Source: Siphonobacter aquaeclarae (GTDB taxonomy: Bacteria; Bacteroidota; Bacteroidia; Cytophagales; Spirosomataceae). Taken from it: DNA of 64,000 nt. Under the pieces are notes generated by a model. The model worked only from the letters and a program-made list of their open reading frames with translations. It searched no databases and was not told where the DNA came from. A program made the position numbers and the translations under genes. Position 1 is the stretch's first letter. Each line of letters starts with the position of its first letter. Where the stretch lies: positions 62,001-126,000 of the forward strand of contig NZ_FNGS01000010.1 in assembly GCF_900103285.1 (NCBI RefSeq), written 5' to 3'. Positions 45,075-54,569 of the stretch are shown here, piece by piece.

Positions 45075-47690
45075 CTACCGCACGATGATGAGGCGGCGGG
45101 TAATGACTTCTGTTTCAGTCTGGAAGCGTGCTACATACGTGCCCGGCGTCAGCGTCCGGAGATCGAGGCGATCCCGGAAAACACCCGGTTGGGAGACAGT
45201 CCGCTGGTACACGGTCTGGCCGGTCAGGTTCGTAACCGTAATATCAACCGATTTCGCCGAAGCGGGGAATTTGGCATCGATCCGGAACTCTCCGTCGGTA
45301 CTCGGGTTCGGGTTGACAGAGACAATTGCACGGGAAAGACCGGGATCCGTCGACGTTACCACCGGTACAGCCTTCTGAATATACAGGTTATCAATCGCCC
45401 AGCCCCAGCCGTGTGCATACTGGTCGGAAAAGAGGCGGAAGCGGATGAGGACGTTATCGCCGGGGCTGAAATCGCCGTAGGTCATCATATTGACCTGCCG
45501 GCGACGGAAAAGGCCTGCGTTTCCTTCGTATTTCGAATTCTGAACAGCGAATCCGTCTACCGTAATGCGTTCCAGGTTGCTGTTATAGGCACTCAGCCAC
45601 TCGCTGTTACTACGGGCGTCCCACCCGTCTTCGAAGGGAATCCAGGTTTTGCCACCGTTTTTAGAGCCTTCGACGACAACGTAGTCATAGAAATCTGAGC
45701 TGCCGAATACAGAGCCCGCTTCTCCCGGCTCTACCAGACAGACTTCGTCAAACCGAATGAACGGATCCTGATCGGATAACTTGATCGGTGTCAGAAGCGT
45801 ATAGGTGATATTAGCCTTATTTCCCTGGCTGGCCGGGCCGTCCTTATACGGGTGATCGCTGTGAATAGCTCCATCGGCAAAAGTCGCCGGTTTGTCGATC
45901 TTGAAACCGGTGCCGGTGAAGTCTTTGCCTGCGTCCGTTCCGTTGAAGTTGTTCACGTATTCGGTGACAGCCGCATTGATACCTTTTACTGTAATCGAGA
46001 AATACCCCGTTGCCGGCAGCATGGCCTGGTTCCGTGCCTTTGACCGGTCACGGGCCACAATGCGGTATTCTACTACATCTCCGCCTTTCAATGTGCCGGC
46101 CGGAAATACCAGCGCGCCAAGTGCGTAGATATTGTTGCTACGAATGCCGTTGACAACGTAGTAGCCTTGTCGTGGCATGGCTACAGACGGTTTAGCCGCT
46201 CCGTTAATGCGGTATTCGATGTAAGTAGTATCGATCCCGAAATCATAGTCGTCGAAAACGTCGGCGTCAAGATAGAGGGAATCTGTCGTCGCGAAAAGCT
46301 CCGTTTGCGGTACGTGTGTGATAGTCGGAGGCGTTTTGTCCGTGCCTACTTTAAAGGTCCAGTAGGCACGTGCGGGTGCTTCAGCCGGACTGGAAACAGT
46401 CCGGTTGGCATTGTCCGCTGCTGAAATCCAGTACCGGATGGTCCGGTCTCCGCTGGCAGCCGGAATATCCGCCGTATAGTTCTCGCCGGACTGGGTCATG
46501 GGGACGGTAGTGGCTTTCGCACGCGTCGTATCGTTGACCGTGTACGAGAGCGTCACGTTTCCTTTCAGCGTTGTATCACTTTTGACCGTAGCCCTGACCG
46601 TAATCGGCTGACCGATCAGGTCTTCGGAATCACGGAGCCGGTCGTGCAGAATAGACGTGGCTTTCCAGCCCATTTCAGAAAAGAAATTCAGGACGATCGG
46701 GCCGGGGTTCTGGTTGACTTCCCCGCGGGCGAGCGAAGGCGTCATCAACGCGTTGGCATTGCCATTCGGGTAGGTCGATTCGTCGAGGTGGGAAATACTG
46801 GAGCCTCCTGAGTAGGCGGAAGGTGCATACACCTTGGGTTTCTGATTGTTGTTGGCTGCGATGGCCAGGGCGCTATTGAAGAACAGGTTGCTGCTCGTCA
46901 TTTGCCGCAAGATATCGACGGAAGGATTGCTGAAAGCGCTGATCAACTGCTGGTTCGTTCCGTTTACTAGGTAGTGGTCGTAGACCCTGGGATAACCAAA
47001 ATTGTCACCGTCCCCCCAAATACCGAGATTGGTATTCGTTACCCCGAACGAACTGGTAAAACCGAGCCCGTGCCCCAATTCGTGCGTCACAACCGTCACA
47101 AAATCCTGTCGTCCGGCCGAGCCTTTCGTCGCGCCGTCGGTGCCGAGGTACCAGTTGACCTGTTTGTTGCTGTTAAACGAACAGGTAATGTCAAACTCGC
47201 CACCATTCAGGTTTTGGCGCGCCAGCTTTTCAGCAAGGGCAATCGGGTACGCGGTATTCGCTTTTGTGGCGCCAGAGAATCCCGTCACATATGAAGCCGG
47301 CCGTGCCCCACCGAGAATGATGGACCCGTTGTTATTTCCACCCAGATCCGTCCATTTCGCCTGTACACGAATGGGTACGGGAGAGACAATCAACGATCGC
47401 CAGATATCCACCGCATATTGAAAAGCTGCTTTCGCGCTGTCGGAAAAGCCCTCGTAATCGACAATAATATCAGAAGTGAACGCGGCAGTCCGCCCCGCCC
47501 GCGCACGCAAAAACTCAATCGGAGGGCCAATGCGCGAATCCGCCTGGCCGGTGGCATAACACACCGTTCCTTTGGCCGGCAGAAAGATCAGATCGCCTGT
47601 GGCACGGGTCAATTTCTTTTCGGGAAGCGGTTTTTGCGCAAAAACCGCACCACAACCTGCCAGCAGGAATACCAGTAGAAGTTTTTTCAT
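45075..47690 (-). CDS. Secreted zinc metalloprotease-like protein with T9SS sorting domain
   Basis: 871-residue exported protein: signal peptide (MKKLLLVFLLAGCGAVFA), a metzincin-like N-terminal domain with HELGHGLGF (about 203-211), beta-sandwich domains (about 355-560) and a domain near 640-760 with GWGWAIDNLYIQ, often seen in surface proteins. The last 80 residues are a type A T9SS sorting domain (SVNPNPSTDGEFRIDAKF; GTYVARFQTETEVITRRLII). It would be exported across the outer membrane by the type IX system. The third zinc ligand is not obvious after HELGH, so activity is likely but unproven. Confidence 0.9.
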   Translation of the reverse strand: MKKLLLVFLLAGCGAVFAQKPLPEKKLTRATGDLIFLPAKGTVCYATGQADSRIGPPIEFLRARAGRTAAFTSDIIVDYEGFSDSAKAAFQYAVDIWRSLIVSPVPIRVQAKWTDLGGNNNGSIILGGARPASYVTGFSGATKANTAYPIALAEKLARQNLNGGEFDITCSFNSNKQVNWYLGTDGATKGSAGRQDFVTVVTHELGHGLGFTSSFGVTNTNLGIWGDGDNFGYPRVYDHYLVNGTNQQLISAFSNPSVDILRQMTSSNLFFNSALAIAANNNQKPKVYAPSAYSGGSSISHLDESTYPNGNANALMTPSLARGEVNQNPGPIVLNFFSEMGWKATSILHDRLRDSEDLIGQPITVRATVKSDTTLKGNVTLSYTVNDTTRAKATTVPMTQSGENYTADIPAASGDRTIRYWISAADNANRTVSSPAEAPARAYWTFKVGTDKTPPTITHVPQTELFATTDSLYLDADVFDDYDFGIDTTYIEYRINGAAKPSVAMPRQGYYVVNGIRSNNIYALGALVFPAGTLKGGDVVEYRIVARDRSKARNQAMLPATGYFSITVKGINAAVTEYVNNFNGTDAGKDFTGTGFKIDKPATFADGAIHSDHPYKDGPASQGNKANITYTLLTPIKLSDQDPFIRFDEVCLVEPGEAGSVFGSSDFYDYVVVEGSKNGGKTWIPFEDGWDARSNSEWLSAYNSNLERITVDGFAVQNSKYEGNAGLFRRRQVNMMTYGDFSPGDNVLIRFRLFSDQYAHGWGWAIDNLYIQKAVPVVTSTDPGLSRAIVSVNPNPSTDGEFRIDAKFPASAKSVDITVTNLTGQTVYQRTVSQPGVFRDRLDLRTLTPGTYVARFQTETEVITRRLIIVR

Positions 47691-47868
47691 AAACAAGGGA
47701 TGGCTTCAACAGGTCACCGGTTTGGAGGGGATCCAAACGAAAGAATGCCTGATATGGTCTACAATTACAGCATTTGTTTCTGCTCTTCAAATACCCTCAG
47801 CCGAAAACATCTGCGTCCGTTTTCTATTTTTGGGACGAAAATGCGCCGGCCGGCGCGAAGGAGGAGGA

Positions 47869-49812
47869 ATGCACCTATCGGCGGAAGAAATTCTCAGACA
47901 TTATTGGGGACATGACCGGTTTCGGCCGTTTCAGAAAGAGATTATCGAGGCCGTGATGGCCGGTGACGACGTGCTGGCTCTCATGCCCACGGGCGGCGGG
48001 AAATCCGTGTGTTTTCAGGTACCCGCCCTCGCTATGGACGGGCTGTGCCTGGTAATCTCTCCGCTCATCGCCCTGATGAAGGATCAGGTCGAAAACCTCC
48101 GGAAAAAAGGAATTGCAGCCGAGGCCGTGTATTCCGGCATGAGCTACCGGCAGATCGACCGGACGCTCGACGCCTGCATCTACGGAGACGTAAAATTTCT
48201 TTATGTTTCTCCCGAGCGCCTCAAGACGGAACTCTTTCAGGTACGGGCGAAGCAAATGAAAATCAACCTCATAGCGGTCGACGAAGCCCACTGCGTCTCC
48301 GCCTGGGGATATGATTTCCGGCCGTCCTACCTGCAGATCGCCGAGGTACGTACCTGGCTGCCGAAAATACCCCTGCTGGCGCTTACCGCGACGGCAACAC
48401 GGGAAGTTAAGTTTGATATCGTCGACAAACTGGCGCTCAACCGGCCCCGCGTTTTCCAGCAGAGTTTCGCCCGGCCGAATCTGTCGTATTCCGTCATCGC
48501 ATCAGAAGACAAGGAAGGTCGTCTCCAGCGTATCCTGACCAACGTACCGGGCAGCTCCGTGGTGTATGTGCGCAGCCGTCGCAGAACGCAGCTCGTTGCA
48601 AGCGACCTGACGCGGAAAGGCATTCCGGCCACGTTCTACCATGCCGGTCTTTCGCCCCAGGAGCGGAATGCCCGCCAGGATGCCTGGCTGAAGGGAAAAG
48701 TACGCGTGATGGTGGCGACGAATGCCTTCGGTATGGGAATCGACAAGCCGGATGTCCGGACGGTCGTTCATATCGACCTGCCTGATACCCTCGAAGCATA
48801 CTACCAGGAAGCCGGCCGTGGCGGCCGGGATGGAGAGAAATCCTTCGCGATCGCCCTCGTAGCGCCCTCCGATCCGGCGGAACTGAAGAAACAGGTGGAG
48901 CAGCAATACCCTGACACAGATTTCATCCGCAGGGTATACCAGTGCCTGGCCAACTACTACCGCCTGGCAATAGGCGCCGGGCTGGGGAGTAGTTATGATT
49001 TTGATATTCAGGGCTTTCAGTCGACGTTCGGATTGCCGACCGTCGACACCTATCATGCGCTGCGCCTGCTCGAAGGAGAGGGATTTCTTCAGATGAGCGA
49101 GTCGTACCATAATCCGTCCAAGCTCCATTTCGCGATTGACAGCCGGCAACTGTATGATTTTCAGCTAAGAAACGAACGGTATGACGCCTTCACGAAACTG
49201 CTTCTCCGGATGTATGGCGGTGTACTGTTTACTGATTTTTGCATTATCTCCGAAGCAGCGATAGCCAAAGCCTTTCTCATTCCGGAAGCGGAAGTCCGCT
49301 CGATGCTGCAACGGTTGCAGGACCTGGATATCGTCGAATACGATCCGCAGAAAAACCAGCCGCAGCTGACCTTTCTGACCGAACGGTACGACGCTTCGGA
49401 ATTACCCCTGTCGGTGCGGGAAATCGCTGCCCGCCGTGACCGCGACCTCTCGAAAGTACAGGCCGTGATTGCCTATGCCGGAAACCGGCAGCGCTGCCGG
49501 ACCCAGTTGCTGCTGGCGTATTTCGACGAACCCTCCGACCTGGAATGCGGTATCTGCGATACCTGCGTCGCCAAGAAGAAAGGACCGGCCGAAACCCGGC
49601 CGGCAGCGTCCGCTGCTTCACCGGAACCGGACGAGAAGCAGCAGATTCTGACCTACCTCGCAAACGGAAGCACTACCATCCAGCACCTGGTCAGTCAGAT
49701 CGCGCCCCGGAACGAAAATGCCCTGCTTTTTACCATCCGGGAAATGCTCGCTGACGGCCTCATTGCCTATGATGCGCTGGGTAATCTGTCTCTTGCCGAA
49801 AAACGGCGCTAA
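47869..49812 (+). CDS. recQ: ATP-dependent DNA helicase RecQ
   Basis: 3'-5' DNA helicase of recombination and fork repair. The 647-residue product has Walker A PTGGGKS (40-46), the DEAH box VDEAHCVSAWG (137-147), ALTATATREVK, motif VI QEAGRGGRDGEK, the RecQ-C-terminal zinc cysteines (CRTQ...CGICDTC, about 544-567) and a winged-helix/HRDC-like end. I chose the ATG at 47869, which follows GAGGAGGA and leads straight into SAEEILRHYWGHDRFRPFQ; the frame stays open upstream but has no helicase sequence. Confidence 0.96.
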   Translation: MHLSAEEILRHYWGHDRFRPFQKEIIEAVMAGDDVLALMPTGGGKSVCFQVPALAMDGLCLVISPLIALMKDQVENLRKKGIAAEAVYSGMSYRQIDRTLDACIYGDVKFLYVSPERLKTELFQVRAKQMKINLIAVDEAHCVSAWGYDFRPSYLQIAEVRTWLPKIPLLALTATATREVKFDIVDKLALNRPRVFQQSFARPNLSYSVIASEDKEGRLQRILTNVPGSSVVYVRSRRRTQLVASDLTRKGIPATFYHAGLSPQERNARQDAWLKGKVRVMVATNAFGMGIDKPDVRTVVHIDLPDTLEAYYQEAGRGGRDGEKSFAIALVAPSDPAELKKQVEQQYPDTDFIRRVYQCLANYYRLAIGAGLGSSYDFDIQGFQSTFGLPTVDTYHALRLLEGEGFLQMSESYHNPSKLHFAIDSRQLYDFQLRNERYDAFTKLLLRMYGGVLFTDFCIISEAAIAKAFLIPEAEVRSMLQRLQDLDIVEYDPQKNQPQLTFLTERYDASELPLSVREIAARRDRDLSKVQAVIAYAGNRQRCRTQLLLAYFDEPSDLECGICDTCVAKKKGPAETRPAASAASPEPDEKQQILTYLANGSTTIQHLVSQIAPRNENALLFTIREMLADGLIAYDALGNLSLAEKRR

Positions 49813-49971
49813 ATCTTCTTTTTTGCCGGAAGTGTAACCTTTCTTCTCCTTTCCGGTAATCTTTTCCCGAACGCAAATGCAACGTTCGGGCAGATACTTC
49901 CATCTTTTCGCGGATGACTTGCCGTTCAAAAAAAAGTTCGCCCACTTAACACATTTTAACTAAATGTTTCG

Positions 49972-50000
49972 TTTGAAACGTTGTTCACCTGCCATCTTTG
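49972..50000 (+). promoter_or_regulatory. Bacteroidota promoter for the receptor-GLPGLI operon
   Basis: TTTG (49972-49975), 17-nt spacer, CATCTTTG (49993-50000), one mismatch in the -7 box. The spacer equals that of the promoter at 17206. The ATG is 48 bp downstream. The site is embedded in GTTTCGTTTGAAAC, a small dyad that could be an operator. Confidence 0.5.
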
Positions 50001-50048
50001 ATCCATCGAGCACGAACTAAACCTCCGTTAATACCTTCTCTTTTCACT

Positions 50049-52853
50049 ATGCGACACTTTTTACTGAGTGCCTGTCTGGTCTTACTCACGTTGCTGACCC
50101 ACGCCCAGAATCCGAACCGCGTGACCGTCAAAGGTCGGGTGGTGGATACCACGAGCGTTTCCCTTCCTTTTGCTACCGTTATGCTGCTGACGCCGAAAGA
50201 TTCGGCGCTGGTGAGCTATGCGCGTTGCGATGAAAAGGGCGCTTTCGAGATCAAGAACGTCAAGCGGGGTACCTACCTCGTCAAAACTTCCTTCATGGGG
50301 TACCTGCCGTATCAGCGGGAATTCACGCCCGGGGACGGCGCCGTGACGGATCTCGGCGAGCTGAAAATGAAGGCCATCGCCAAAGAGCTTTTCGAAGTGG
50401 TGGTCAAAACGGCCAAAGCCCCGCTCAACATCCGGGGAGACACGATTGAATACAACGCCAGCTCCTTCAAAGTACCGCCGGGATCGACGGTGGAAGACCT
50501 CCTGAAGCGCCTTCCGGGGTTCCAGGTGGATCAGGACGGCAGTATCCGCGCTCAGGGTCAGGAGGTGAAACGGGTGACGGTTGACGGCAAGAATTTCTTC
50601 GGCGGAGATCCGAAAACAGCGATTAAGAACCTGGGTGCCGAAACCATCGACAAGGTACAGGTGTACAACAGCCAGTCGGAACAATCAAAGGCGACGGGCA
50701 TCGATGACGGTAAGAAAGAAAAAACCGTTAACCTCGCGCTGAAGGACGAATACAAGAAGGGTGGATTCGGTAAAATCAAGGCCGGAGGCGGTACCGACGA
50801 GCGCGTGGACGTTCGCGGAAACTACAACCGGTTTGATGACAAGCGCCAGTTTGCCGTCGTCGGTCTGGGGAATAATATCAACCAGTCAGGCATGAGCTGG
50901 GACGATCGCCAGGACTTTTACGGAAGCTCCGCTTTCCGCTGGGACAACGTCGATTTCGGCTTTGGCGGCGGTATCGGAAGCGGTTCGGGATATGGCGGTA
51001 ACTTTTATTCCGGCGGCGGTCAGGACCGCGGTTTCAACAATTCCTATGCGGGCGGTCTCAACTATAACTTCGAGACGAAAAAGCGGAAATTCAGCTCCAA
51101 TTACTACTATTCACAACGTCGCAATTGGATGGATCAGGTGTCGAAAAGACAAAGCATTTTGTCGGATAATTCTTACGAAACGAACACCAATTCAAACGAT
51201 TATTCCAAGAACGACAACCACAGTATTCAAGTCCGCTACGAAGACAACCTCGACTCACTTAATACACTGATTTTGCTGGGTAACGGAACAATTAACAACA
51301 CCGATGGAACCTCGAAAAGTGTACAGGAAAACTTCCGGGGAACAAACGCGCTGACGAACCGGTCGACCCAGGACAACGGCAACGATACCCGGAACTATAA
51401 CTTCTCCGGTTCGGCGCTTTTCCGCCACAAATTCCGTCAGAAAGGAAAGACATTCTCGGCCAGCGCCAGCTACATCCTCAACAGCGGAAAGGGCGATGCC
51501 ACCCAGCGTTCGCTGAACGAATTCTTTGCCAGCTCGACGGGTTATGTTCCCCCGAAAAACCTTGATCTGCTGAACAGTACATCCAACAAACTGAACCAGT
51601 TCAAGGTCAACCTGTCGTTTGTTCAGCCGATCACGAAGCGGGTATCCTGGGAGAGCTTCTATAACTTCGGGGTACGGAATGACGAAGTAGACCGCGACGT
51701 GTACAACAGACTGGAAGGCAACCAGCGGAACGATACCCTGAGCCGGTATTACACGAACCAGATCATGCACAACCGCCTCGGAACCTCGTTGCGCTACAAC
51801 CACAAAGGCCTTAATATTTCGGCCGGTCTGGCGGGTATCCGGATGGACCTGGAAAGCAAGTTTGCGTCGGATCAGTCGAAAGCAGATTTCACGCGGCTCA
51901 ACCGGGACTATACCCTGTTTGTGCCGAGCGCCGGTCTGAACTTCGACCTGAAAAAGAACCGCTACCTATATGTGGAATACAGCGGAGACGTGCAGCAGCC
52001 TTCCGTACGCGACCTGCAACCGATCATTGACTACTCCAACCCGCTCGTTGTGACGCAGGGGAATCCGGACCTGAAGCCGACCGTGGCGCACAACTCGTAC
52101 GGCGGTTACAGCTACTTCAATCCGGCGTCGTTTGCGCGGTTGTTTATCAACGCCAACTATACCTACTATTCCAATCAGGTCGTGTACAACCAGACGGTGG
52201 ATTCCCTGCTGATTACACACTCGAAACCAGCCAACGTTTCAGGCGGCCAGAACGTCGGAACGTACGTCAGCTTCGGGTTCCCGCTGAAGAAAAACAAGGC
52301 GAATATCGGGTTCAATACCTCGGCCAACTTCGGTCAGAACTATACCCTCGTCAACGACATCCGGAACCGGACCAACAACAATAACTACCGGTTTGGTGTC
52401 AACCTGGACCTGACGCCGAGCGAGAATTTCACGTTCTACGGAAATGCCAACTGGGCCTACAACGACGTGAACTACTCCATCAACACGACCCAGAACCAGA
52501 AGATCTGGAACATCAACTACAACGGTCAGATGAACGTGAAGATGCCGTGGGGTTTGTATTTCAACACGACGTTTAACTATGCGATCTACAAGAACGACCG
52601 CTTTGATCTGAACCAGAATATCCCCATCCTCAACATGGCGCTGTACAAGCTGCTGGGCAAGACGAAACGTTCGGAAATCCGCTTGTCGGGCTACGATATT
52701 CTCCGCAAAAACCAGGGCATCACGCAGACGGCGACATCCAACTATTTCGTTCAGACGCAGGTACGCACCATTACCCAGTACTTCATGCTGAGCTATACCT
52801 TCAACATGCGCGGAATTACCGCCAAAATGCGGAGAGACGGCTTCTCCTTCTAA
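50049..52853 (+). CDS. Outer-membrane beta-barrel receptor, TonB-dependent-like
   Basis: 934-residue protein. A signal peptide (MRHFLLSACLVLLTLLTHAQ) is followed by a carboxypeptidase-like beta domain (VKGRVVDTTSVSLPFATVML, about 25-115), a plug domain (VEDLLKRLPGFQVDQDGSIR; VKRVTVDGKNFFGGDPKTAI) and a long barrel rich in Asn, Tyr and Gly, with NPDLKPTVAHNSYGGYSYFN. The ATG at 50049 was chosen because it opens the signal peptide. The GLPGLI gene follows after 3 bp, a recurring Bacteroidota pairing. Substrate unknown; no susD neighbour. Confidence 0.9.
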   Translation: MRHFLLSACLVLLTLLTHAQNPNRVTVKGRVVDTTSVSLPFATVMLLTPKDSALVSYARCDEKGAFEIKNVKRGTYLVKTSFMGYLPYQREFTPGDGAVTDLGELKMKAIAKELFEVVVKTAKAPLNIRGDTIEYNASSFKVPPGSTVEDLLKRLPGFQVDQDGSIRAQGQEVKRVTVDGKNFFGGDPKTAIKNLGAETIDKVQVYNSQSEQSKATGIDDGKKEKTVNLALKDEYKKGGFGKIKAGGGTDERVDVRGNYNRFDDKRQFAVVGLGNNINQSGMSWDDRQDFYGSSAFRWDNVDFGFGGGIGSGSGYGGNFYSGGGQDRGFNNSYAGGLNYNFETKKRKFSSNYYYSQRRNWMDQVSKRQSILSDNSYETNTNSNDYSKNDNHSIQVRYEDNLDSLNTLILLGNGTINNTDGTSKSVQENFRGTNALTNRSTQDNGNDTRNYNFSGSALFRHKFRQKGKTFSASASYILNSGKGDATQRSLNEFFASSTGYVPPKNLDLLNSTSNKLNQFKVNLSFVQPITKRVSWESFYNFGVRNDEVDRDVYNRLEGNQRNDTLSRYYTNQIMHNRLGTSLRYNHKGLNISAGLAGIRMDLESKFASDQSKADFTRLNRDYTLFVPSAGLNFDLKKNRYLYVEYSGDVQQPSVRDLQPIIDYSNPLVVTQGNPDLKPTVAHNSYGGYSYFNPASFARLFINANYTYYSNQVVYNQTVDSLLITHSKPANVSGGQNVGTYVSFGFPLKKNKANIGFNTSANFGQNYTLVNDIRNRTNNNNYRFGVNLDLTPSENFTFYGNANWAYNDVNYSINTTQNQKIWNINYNGQMNVKMPWGLYFNTTFNYAIYKNDRFDLNQNIPILNMALYKLLGKTKRSEIRLSGYDILRKNQGITQTATSNYFVQTQVRTITQYFMLSYTFNMRGITAKMRRDGFSF

Positions 52854-52856
52854 CGA

Positions 52857-53609
52857 ATGATGAACACGATGAAAAAAACGATCTTTCTGCTCCTGTTTTC
52901 GCTCCCTGTCTTTGCTCAGGAGCCGGAGGGAATCATCACATACGAACGCACGCAGTACTGGACCAAAATCCAGCAGCGCCTGACCTTCCTGAGCCAGGAA
53001 GAGAAAGACCGCGCCAAGATGACGTTCGGCTCGCGGGACGGGTACAAGGAAAAAATGAAGCTCGTCTTCAGCCCGACCCAGAGCGTCTACACCTACCTGA
53101 GCGATCAGGGCGAGTCGGAAGACGGCCGGTGGTCCTGGCGCCAGGATGACTATATCATTCAGCGGGATTTCGCGAAAGAAACCCTGACCGAGCTGCATGA
53201 GATGATGGGCAAGACCTACGTCGTGCAGGATTCCCTTCCTGCGCCCAAATGGAAGATTCTGAACCAGCTTAAAGACATCGCGGGCCACGTCTGCATGAAG
53301 GCTGAAACCGAAGAGCCGGTGAAAGGACAAAAGCTGACCGCCTGGTTTGCGGATGATCTGCCGGTATCGTTCGGTCCGGAGCGCTCGTTCGGTCTTCCGG
53401 GTATCATTCTGGAGCTGGATATCAACGACGGCGACGTCGTCGTTACGGCTACTAAAATCGAACTGAAAAAGCTGACCGATAAAGAGCTGGCTCTCCCGAA
53501 AATGAAAGGGAAAAAGATCACGGAAAAAGAATACAACCGCCTGATCTCCGAGCATATTCAGGACAGCATGAAGTCGCACCGGAATCCGTACTGGAGTTTG
53601 AGGTATTAA
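52857..53609 (+). CDS. GLPGLI family secreted protein
   Basis: 250-residue exported protein with a signal peptide (MKKTIFLLLFSLPVFA, after a short MMNT lead; the second Met-Lys start at 52869 is also possible). The family motif appears as SFGLPGIILELDINDG (about 177-192); the central part is a beta-rich domain with paired GHVCMKAETEEPVKGQKLTA. Members occur next to TonB-type receptors, as here (3-bp gap), and their function is unknown. The C-terminus is basic and helical. A 31-bp RNA hairpin begins 16 nt after the stop. Confidence 0.92.
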   Translation: MMNTMKKTIFLLLFSLPVFAQEPEGIITYERTQYWTKIQQRLTFLSQEEKDRAKMTFGSRDGYKEKMKLVFSPTQSVYTYLSDQGESEDGRWSWRQDDYIIQRDFAKETLTELHEMMGKTYVVQDSLPAPKWKILNQLKDIAGHVCMKAETEEPVKGQKLTAWFADDLPVSFGPERSFGLPGIILELDINDGDVVVTATKIELKKLTDKELALPKMKGKKITEKEYNRLISEHIQDSMKSHRNPYWSLRY

Positions 53610-53625
53610 AAAGCTGTAAGCCTTT

Positions 53626-53693
53626 ATGCAAAAAGCAGCGGGCGGTAAGTGGCAGGGTCTTTCCTGCTGCTTACCGTCTGCTGCTTTTTGCAT
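53626..53693 (+). terminator. 31-bp hairpin kept by G-U pairs, after the GLPGLI gene
   Basis: Arms 53626-53656 and 53663-53693 pair at all 31 positions around a 6-nt loop if G-U pairs are allowed. The four non-Watson-Crick positions are all G-U on the plus-strand RNA and would be C-A mismatches on the other strand, so the structure fits a plus-strand transcript. No U tract follows; the end is GCATATGG. Confidence 0.7.
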
Positions 53694-53737
53694 ATGGCCT
53701 GCCGTGTATGGTCACGAATCAACCGGTAAAACGTGTC

Positions 53738-53745
53738 TATATTTG
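53738..53745 (+). promoter_or_regulatory. -7 box for the VIT gene
   Basis: TATATTTG, an exact TAnnTTTG match, 60 bp before the ATG at 53806; -33 box not evident. Confidence 0.4.
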
Positions 53746-53805
53746 ACTCGGAGGTAGCGCTCACCACTATTCCGAACAGTACCCCTGAAACCTTAACTGA
53801 ATAGT

Positions 53806-54507
53806 ATGCTTACGATCAACAATTACATGGATAACCACTACATCCACCGGAGCAACTGGCTGCGGGCGGCTGTATTGGGCGCGAACGACGGAATCATTTC
53901 GATTTCAAGTCTGGCGATCGGAGTCGCTACGGCGAGTGCTGCCCGGGAGCCGGTATTGCTGGCGGTCATTGCCGGCCTGGTAGCCGGAGCATTGTCTATG
54001 GCTGCGGGCGAATATGTATCGGTAAGCTCCCAGACGGATATTGAAAAAGCGGATATCGAACGGGAGCGGCAGGAGCTTCAGGATATGCCGGAAGAGGAGC
54101 TACGGATTCTGGCTGAAATCTACGAACGCCGCGGGCTGAAAAAGGAAACCGCTCTTCAGGTCGCAACCGAGCTGACGGCTCACGATGCTCTGGGTACCCA
54201 TATCCGGGACGAACTGGGAATCAATGAAATAAGTCAGGCAAAGCCGATCCAGGCCGCATTGGCGTCGGGCGCGGCGTTTACGTTCGGGGGCGTACTTCCT
54301 CTGCTCGTTGTGCTGCTCGCTCCAATCACATACATGGAGTATGCGCTATATGCCTTTACGATTCTTTCTCTTGTGATTCTGGGAATAGTGGCGGCGAGAA
54401 CCGGCGGTTCCGGCGTGATGAAGGCCGTCGTGCGCATCGTTGTCTGGGGTACGATTGCGATGGGATTGTCTGCGTTGGTAGGATACCTTTTCGGGGTAAA
54501 CGTATAA
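53806..54507 (+). CDS. VIT/CCC1-family Fe2+/Mn2+ transporter
   Basis: 233-residue membrane protein of the VIT family, which moves ferrous iron or manganese out of the cytoplasm. It opens with HRSNWLRAAVLGANDGIISI (14-33), the family signature, then GLVAGALSMAAGEYVSVSSQ (57-76), an acidic and helical cytoplasmic metal-binding domain (about 77-145, DIEKADIERERQELQDMPEE), and three C-terminal helices. The conserved Asp-Gly and Glu-Tyr residues of the pore are present. Single gene with its own terminator. Confidence 0.94.
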   Translation: MLTINNYMDNHYIHRSNWLRAAVLGANDGIISISSLAIGVATASAAREPVLLAVIAGLVAGALSMAAGEYVSVSSQTDIEKADIERERQELQDMPEEELRILAEIYERRGLKKETALQVATELTAHDALGTHIRDELGINEISQAKPIQAALASGAAFTFGGVLPLLVVLLAPITYMEYALYAFTILSLVILGIVAARTGGSGVMKAVVRIVVWGTIAMGLSALVGYLFGVNV

Positions 54508-54512
54508 AAGTG

Positions 54513-54550
54513 AAAAGCAACGATGGATGATTCCAGTCGTTGCTTTTTCG
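54513..54550 (+). terminator. Rho-independent terminator after the VIT gene
   Basis: AAAAGCAACGA (54513-54523), 13-nt loop, TCGTTGCTTTT (54537-54547), then TTCGG. Symmetric enough to serve the convergent reductase gene too. Confidence 0.8.
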
Positions 54551-54569
54551 GATAACTGCGGGCGCCGGG

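Noticed and set aside
52239-53693. 484-codon minus-strand frame across the receptor end and GLPGLI gene
   Set aside because: Spans two clear plus-strand genes and the 3' hairpin; composition is that of an antisense frame.
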